Source: Cladorhizidae sp. MBARI D1340-BT2
Lineage: Eukaryota; Porifera; Demospongiae; Poecilosclerida; Cladorhizidae
Direction of reading: 5' to 3'
Assembly: GCA_028752905.1 (NCBI GenBank)
Contig: JAQNBH010000012.1
Coordinates: 24,623,816 to 24,687,815 of the forward strand
Length of the DNA stretch: 64,000 nt
The position numbers and the translations under genes are program-made. Positions 57,961 through 64,000 of the stretch are shown piece by piece (position 1 is the stretch's first letter; each line of letters starts with the position of its first letter). The notes beneath the pieces were generated by a model. That model worked only from the letters and a program-made list of their open reading frames with translations. It had not been told where the DNA came from and searched no databases.

Positions 57961-60134
57961 TCAAACTGAGGTTCTTCTTGGTTTTCTCTGCCATACGTCC
58001 ACAATCTCTTCAAGGTCGCTCTCAGAGAGTACTTCTGGTGCCTCTATAGCAATCCTCATAAGGTGAGAAAGGCTGCAGTCACTTAGAGAATTACGCAAAT
58101 GAGTCTTGATCATCTTCATCTGTGAGAAGCTTCTCTCCACAGAAGCAGTAGAAACTGGAATCGATAAGCAGATGGAGGCAATCTTGTGCAAATTGGGAAA
58201 CATGGCCTTGAGCATGTCGTTTGAAAGAAGTTCTTTCAGCTGTGATGCAGTAGTATCCCGTGGTTGCTTGACTAACAGCTGGTGGAATGTTTTCCACTCT
58301 GTAAGTATTTCAGTGGAAATCATGGCTGTCTTCACTGTTTCTTCTCCATCCAATGTTTCTGCATCTCTATCTTCTCCGTAGTGAGCAATCAGTTTCTCAA
58401 CAGACGTGTCTCCATAAGTGGGAAAAGATACTGAATCTGGTTTTGGAACTTTCCGTGGATCGAATATAGACAATGCTGATACAACAGCGTTGGATGAAGA
58501 AAATCGGCTTGTTATGTTGGCCTTTAAATCAGCAACAAAGGCTTACCAACAACATTCTGGAACGAAAGTATTTTATCAGCGTCAATAGACACCTTTGTAG
58601 ATGACTTCAAGTCTTCAACGTTTTCAAGAAGCTCCAACACCCAGTTCGCTCCAGGCAAAACTACATCATCCAAGGATTTAACAGTAGCATCAACAAGGAA
58701 TGATATCAACGAGAGGTCAAGCTGCTCTGCCTGAAGTGCTTTGCTGAGCTTGGCTACTTGTGGTAGAGTGAAATCAAGCAAATATATAGCTGCAATCGTA
58801 GACAATTTGCAGAGGGCACCATGGATTCCAAGAGCTTCTGGCTCGTGGGACGTCTCGTAGATGTTCCCAATGGTGATTACAATTGCAGAATAACTTGCTT
58901 TGACAGCTTTGACACACCTTTCATGTGCCAGCCAGCGTGTGTCAGATGGCTTGATCACTTTCATTTCTGGAAGTTCAAGAACGTGCTGTACCTCCTTCAG
59001 ACACTTTGCTCGCTTGGGGGAATTGCGAAAATGCTTCCAAAGAGTAGTCAATGTTCTGTAAACATGAGCAATTCCAGGAGTTTTATTGGCAGCTTGCACA
59101 CAAGCCAACTGCAGTAAGTGACAGTGGCAGTGTATAAACAGAGCGTGAGGAGTATGTTTCTTGATACATGCCTGAACCCCGGTCTTTCGTCCAGAAAAAG
59201 TTGCAGCTCCATCAAATCCCAATCCAACTATTCTTCCGACTTGTAGACCTTTCTTCTTTAAACAATCGATGAGATTAGAATAGATGGTCTCTGCATCAGC
59301 CTTCTTCAATGGAATAAGCTCCAGAAAGCACTCTACTGGTACACCATCTTCCTCCCAGCGGCAAAACACAGACAATTCTTCTACGTTGGTGACATCTGCC
59401 ATGAGGCTGTACATAGGTGCCTTTTGAAGTCGCTTCAGAATCGACTCCTCCACCCATGTCCCCAATGATTCGATGAATTCAACCACAGCCACTCTTGATG
59501 TGTACACAGCATTTCTTGGTGCAGTTTCTAAGAATTGCTTCAAATGTTGGCTGCCACATCGAACCACCACGTCAACCAGCTTCTCAAATTTTGTCGAATG
59601 TGCAACTTGTTCTTTCATAAGAAAATGAGTGAGTAGGATCAGGCACTTCACTGCAGCTCTGTTCTGAGCTCTTTTGCGAGCTAAAACATTCTGGAGTTGC
59701 TGTACAACTGTTCCACCTTTGGCTGCTCCTTTAGCTGCAAAAAGAGCTTGAGTTGCATGGATATGGAAGTCACTTCTCGCATGAGCTTTCATTTTTTCAA
59801 CAGCTTTCTTCCAATTTCTGCAAGGTTGTGTGACCCACACTCCTCCAGTACGCTGCAGACCAGATTGCTTGCAAACCTTGCAAAAGGCACCATCGCTATC
59901 CTCGTCATAATAGAGCCAACTGAAATCTTTCTCCCAGCTCTTAGAGTATTTTCTCTTTGTGGATACAGAAGAGCGGTGTTTGTTTTGCTTGCTTTTCTTT
60001 GAAGGTGGAGGACTAAGGCTAGGACTAGATGCCTCGACATGCTCAGAGCTATCTGTTCTGCTATCTTCGCTATCGCTGCTATTAGCATGAGAAGAGGCTT
60101 GAGAAGTACTTGCAAAGTATGAGCGAATATCCAT
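57961..60134 (-). pseudogene. hAT transposase (TTF-finger type), one frameshift
   Basis: The start is MDIRSYFASTSQASSHANSS at 60134. A TTF/BED-like zinc finger follows (WLYYDEDSDGAFCKVCKQSG), then a DUF4371-like core (EELSVFCRWEEDGVPVECFL, IVGLGFDGAATFSGRKTGVQ, HCHCHLLQLAC, KPSDTRWLAHERCVKAVK). After a shift near 58545 the 170-residue C-terminus contains IPVSTASVERSFSQMKMIK, the hAT dimerisation helix. It is the best preserved transposase in the window. All landmarks of ZMYM1-like hAT proteins are visible in order, so it may be a recent insertion. Confidence 0.85.
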
Positions 60135-60171
60135 ATTAATATGAAGAGAAATCAGCTAGTAAGGATTCTTT

Positions 60172-60670
60172 TATAGAGACTTTAAGGCCATGACATAATG
60201 GACTGAGTTAAAAATACTGAGAGAGAGTGGGAAAGAAGGAGGGAACTGAAGAAGTGACAAACCTACAAAGGAGAACACGTGGTGGTGTGTGATGACTTTA
60301 AGACCATGACATAATGGACTGAGTTAAAAATACTGAGAGAGAGTGGGAAAGAAGGAGGGAACTGAAGAAGTGACAAACCTACAAAGGAGAACACGTGGTG
60401 GTGTGTGATGACTTTAAGACCATGACATAATGGACTGAGTTAAAAATACTGAGAGAGAGTGGGAAAGAAGGAGGGAACTGAAGAAGTGACAAACCTACAA
60501 AGGAGAACACGTGGTGGCGTGTGATGACATCATGTCTAAGATTAGACTTGAAGACCATGACATAATGGACTGAGTTAAAAATACTGAGAGAGAGGGAGTG
60601 GGAAAGAAGGAGAAACAAAAGAAGTGACAAACCTACAAAGGAGAGCACGTGGTGGTGTGTGATGTCATCG
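60172..60670. repeat. 116 bp tandem repeat
   Basis: Four units with GACCATGACATAATGGACTG, GAAAGAAGGAGGGAACTGAA and ACAAAGGAGAACACGTGGTG. The first three units are nearly identical and the fourth carries small indels. It lies just upstream of the outer hAT transposase start. Confidence 0.9.
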
Positions 60671-61494
60671 TGTCATGACACATGCTCTCCTTTTTCCAAG
60701 CAGCTACAATATCATGAGAAATATATACAGTCTAGCCATAGTTCGGTATAGCATAATGCCATTGGTAGTCAGTCAAAATAGCTATCCTCAGACATTGTAA
60801 AAGCCAAAAAAAATATGGGGGGATCTTCCCCCCAGACCCCCCTTTTACGACTTATGAACATGTTAAGAAAATATTAACAAAAATTAGGGCACCAAGTGAC
60901 CAACCATTTCCACCCCCCCCCCCCCCCCCCCCCTAGAGAACTAGAGAAAAATTGTGTATGCCCCCCCTAGAGAACTAGAGAAAAATTGTGTATGAAAACT
61001 GTTGTCCATGATTTTGTAAGAAAATGCATGGAATGCAACATAATTCGATTTCACAAAAGCCCACCTCCATTATACGAGTGACAAGTGACTATATCTAATC
61101 TATATATGCTGATTGCCGTAGCATGCAACTTCAGCAAATATTTAAGATGGAATGTTGTACTAAAGATTTTAGAAAAAGTGCATGCCATCATAAGTAGCAG
61201 CTATATATACAGTTAGTACTGCAAAAATACCTGTGGGTAAAACACTTTCGTACTCCACGCGGAAGCCCAGGGTGCACGTCCCCTTTCCGCACCATCCAGG
61301 CTCTCCGCCCCCCCTTATTTTTCCATATCTCAAGTTCGCCCCCCCCTTGGCAAAATTTCTGTATACAACCCTGACTTGTCTTGTTTGGCTGTTGGTCGGC
61401 TTGTGTCAGTGCATTCAATTGGCTCTAATCAATGCACTTCGTTAACATTTTGTCCTTCCTCACCGTTAGGATTGGAAATGACCAGAGGTTCTTA

Positions 61495-61660
61495 AGGCCT
61501 GTCCGCACTATACCAACGATCTACATCCGATCGATATAAATCCTGTCCGCACTGCACTCACATTTTTCCGGGTACGATCCGATCGCGATCCGACTGGTCC
61601 ACCCGGGGTAGGTAGATCCGATCGCTATAAGGTCCTATCCGAGTGAAATATATGATGGGT
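61495..61660. repeat. GATCCGATCG-rich possible transposon terminus
   Basis: Contains GGCCTGTCCGCACTA, CTGTCCGCACTGCACTCAC and several GATCCGATCG-like palindromes. Its base composition differs from the surroundings. It could be the subterminal repeat region of a Harbinger-type element linked to the Myb/SANT fragment. Confidence 0.35.
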
Positions 61661-61725
61661 GTGGCATTCTCACGTGACAAAAACGCGGCTAGCGATACGC
61701 AAGAGTTCTGGCAGCTGGTTGGACT

Positions 61726-62517
61726 TTGGAGGAGACGAAGGACTTGGAGGAGACGAAGGCTTTGGTAGGAATCTGGGGGGATGAGGCTCAGTTAGATGGC
61801 GTGGCCAGGAACAGGTCGGTGTACCAGCGTATTGTCCAAGCCATGAAAGACCTGGGACACGAGCGGACGTGGCAACAATGTAAAACGAAAGTAAAGAACC
61901 TCACCCAGAGGTATAGGAAGGTAAGCTTTTTGGTTTTGACCGTATATCTATAAGCATTTTAAGCTTTTGTGTTTTGCTGGCTGGCTGGTTTAGCTATAAG
62001 CTTTTGGGTTTTGCTCGCTGTTTTACAATATTAACGATGAATTTAATTTATTAGGTACCTTGAGTTCTCAGCACAGAAGAGAGGCAGTGACGGCTCGAAA
62101 GAAAGGTTTGTATTTAGAAGTTTGTACAATACAGTGTTAACTATTCCTTTTAAACTGGTAGGACAAAAACGCCGGCATGAAGACAGTGGGCTGAGGGAGC
62201 TTGCTGCAATCTTCCAACCAGCAGAGAAGCGTGCAGCTGAGAGGGAGGAGCGTGCTGCAGAGAGGGAAGCAGAACTGCAAGCGAAGGAGCTAGCACTAGA
62301 GGCGAAGAGGAGGGAAAGGGAAGAGAAGCACGAGGAACGCATGATGGCCATGTTCAGCAGTATTATCCTCCACCATCCACGTACCCTCCTAATAGTTTCC
62401 ACACTTCTCTTCCCCCCCCACCAACCCATTCCCCTTGCACTTTTCCCATCTCAACCACCACCACCAACTTATTTTTCATCTCCTAACTTCCCTCACCACT
62501 ATTCACCTTCACCATAG
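61726..62517 (+). CDS. Myb/SANT-like DNA-binding protein fragment, spliced
   Basis: The first exon ends at GGAAG/GTAAGC (61920) and encodes TKALVGIWGDEAQLDG, RNRSVYQRIVQAMKDLGHER and TWQQCKTKVKNLTQRYRK, a trihelix/Myb-SANT domain. A last exon from about 62162 encodes a charged coiled coil (KRAAEREERAAEREAELQAK) and a Pro-rich tail ending at 62517. The expected middle segment between them is not evident. Such proteins occur as host genes and as the second ORF of Harbinger elements. A GTCCGCACTAT-containing repeat upstream (61495-61660) favours a transposon, but no second terminus was found. Confidence 0.5.
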
Positions 62518-62779
62518 CTTATTATTGTGTTATTCAATTTTATTTATATACTATGATAAACCATTCTGATCTGCTAATTGTTGTCTCTTCTCCCATCTAG
62601 TTTTCTTTGTCTTTTCATGACCTCTCCTGAATAAGTCATCATCGAATTTGCTCATCCAGAGTTCTTGGTTGCAATCCGTGCTCGATACCCAATAGTTTGG
62701 TTGACTCCACACTCCACTTCTTTACTTTTCTTCTAAAATTAATTACTTCTTAGTTTCAGCTCTGGTAACACCAGTCACC

Positions 62780-63300
62780 ACTCATCAGAAAGTCGGCCAG
62801 TTCAGGAGTATCCGGATAAACCCAGTAACACCAACATTGCCAAACTTTTTGACACAGCCTTTGCTTCCACTTCTAGTGAAATGTTAGCCAATGGATACAA
62901 CACAGTATCCCCATGAGCAAATCCTATCACCACAGCCTCATCTTTCTTCATCTTGTGCCTTGTATGATGTACCAGTATTCCGAAGCATCCTTTAACAAGA
63001 AGAATATCGCTTACTGATTGAGTTTGTCTGGCCACAATCTGATATCTTTAATTGCTCAGTACACTGAAGTATTGTTCAAAGTATGTGTCTACCTCAAATC
63101 GTGACCCACATTTTCCGTCCTCCTTTACGCATGGTTTCATTACAGCATTCTCAGGCAACTCTGCAACCTCCCTGCCTGTTGCAGGGGCAGTTGCAAAAAC
63201 AGCCACAAAGACTCTCCCTGACACTCATTGTTGCCTTTGCTCCAGTATGATTCGTAACATTCTAGCTAGTTCGCTTTCTTCACCAAGCCCACCTTGACAA
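62780..63300 (-). pseudogene. Unassigned coding-looking fragment
   Basis: The minus strand stays open for long stretches: LARMLRIILEQRQQ, one stop, then GREVAELPENAVMKPCVKED and SRFEVDTYFEQYFSVLSN, one stop, then QTQSVSDILLVKGCFGIL and VEAKAVSKSLAMLVLLGLSG. The amino-acid make-up looks protein-like. I do not recognise it. It may be a transposon ORF with two stops. Confidence 0.3.
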
Positions 63301-64000
63301 CCAGTCCTGCCCTAGTTTCCATAGCTGTGTAGTCAGCAAATAATTCCTTGTAGCCAGTGCCTCTTCTTTTTGTCATATGAAATTTATCCTCTGGGCTTAG
63401 ATACTAAACTAGTTGTCGAAATCTCACTGCTGCCACCAAATATTCCTTTTGCGGCCAACAAAGGCAAGCAGCTAGTTAAAACGGCTAAACTGAAAAAGTC
63501 TAAATTGTTAGATACTTAAGTGATAGAGATGTGCACAAAAGAAACATGATAAGATGCCATTGTTGACTGGTAGGTAACATCTTCACATTTCAAGATTAAT
63601 TTGGCATTGTTTAAGTATCTTGCTACAACTTCCTAAAAAAAGGTTTGAACAAGCGTTTTATCATGGTTGGACAAAGAACACGCAGCTGGTATCTTTTGAG
63701 GTACATGGTTGATGGTGGTGTTCCTTCACACTGTCACTGCATATGAATCTTTGTTTGGATTTCAAATATATCCAAACAACACAGAGTTCAAACTCCATTA
63801 GGTTTCTCATAAGCATATATTCTCAAGAGAACCTATCTCTATGTTTGGTAAACATGACTACACCTTTCATTACGGGAAACACTCGACCTATATCAAATTT
63901 AAATCGAAAATAGAAAAATTTCCATACTAGTTGACATCTCTGCCAAGCCCTAGCCCTAGCCTTCTATGTGCATAGTATTAGATGCAGTTAATATTAGTAG
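63301..64000. other. Unannotated right end
   Basis: AT-rich sequence with no long ORF. Near 63945 it has the short AGCCCTAGCCCTAGCC repeat, similar to the satellite around the shared hAT. Nothing else supported. Confidence 0.5.

Larger units (their letters stand above)
57793..61374 (-). mobile_element. Outer hAT transposon (putative limits)
   Basis: Starts CAGGGGTGTATTTAGGGGGG at 57793; its inverse-like end at 61374 reads CAGGGTTGTATACAGAAATT on the minus strand. Both are followed inward by C/G homopolymers and GAACTTGAG-like or GAAATTAGAG-like sequence. Target duplications are not convincing. It contains the transposase at 57961-60134 and a 116 bp tandem repeat. It lies outside the palindrome. 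Confidence 0.45.

Overview
This is a eukaryotic, almost certainly metazoan, genomic window. It has spliced genes with GT-AG introns, a recognisable animal-type PIKFYVE/Fab1 gene (FYVE, DEP and Cpn60/TCP-1-like regions), and hAT, piggyBac-like and CR1/L2-like transposable elements. Minisatellites are unusually abundant. A marine invertebrate such as a demosponge is my best guess from general texture, but nothing diagnostic of the species is present.

The dominating structure is an imperfect giant palindrome. Positions about 133-25380 (left arm) reappear in reverse complement at about 29875-56877 (right arm), around a 4.5 kb unique spacer (25381-29874). All four breakpoints lie inside the window. 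Each arm carries the same internal stretch of PIKFYVE. The left copy is on the minus strand and the right copy on the plus strand, with their 5' sides facing the centre. I could build a phase-consistent model of nine exons in each arm: a pre-FYVE exon, two FYVE/linker exons, a Ser-rich linker, two DEP exons, one 3.15 kb exon with the chaperonin-like domain, and two exons of the conserved middle region. The lipid-kinase domain is not in the window. Both copies carry disabling lesions, but at different places. Left: +4 bp in DEP, +5 bp, a stop, and +1/-1 bp in the big exon. Right: -49 bp and -10 bp after FYVE, and two stops late in the big exon.

The introns are packed with about ten minisatellite families in mirrored order whose copy number and unit sequence differ between arms. 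Transposons date the events. A hAT relic at 16.9-19.8 kb / 36.3-39.2 kb is shared, so it is older than the duplication. A 2.7 kb hAT at 5991-8670 is left-only and a 4.8 kb element with about 0.7 kb terminal inverted repeats at 49115-53943 is right-only; each has a recognisable empty site in the other arm. The spacer holds a 1.45 kb piggyBac-like element, a CR1/L2-like reverse transcriptase relic, a 675 bp TTAA-flanked MITE nested in that relic, and a 53 bp minisatellite that grew out of its coding sequence.

Right of the palindrome (56878-64000) is ordinary repeat-rich DNA: a tRNA-derived SINE-like sequence, another hAT transposase with a frameshift, a 116 bp tandem repeat, a Myb/SANT-like coding fragment, and an unassigned coding-looking stretch near the end. 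The palindrome could be a true inverted segmental duplication or two diverged haplotypes joined head to head in assembly. The distinct sequences outside both outer ends and the unique spacer favour a real duplication but do not prove it.
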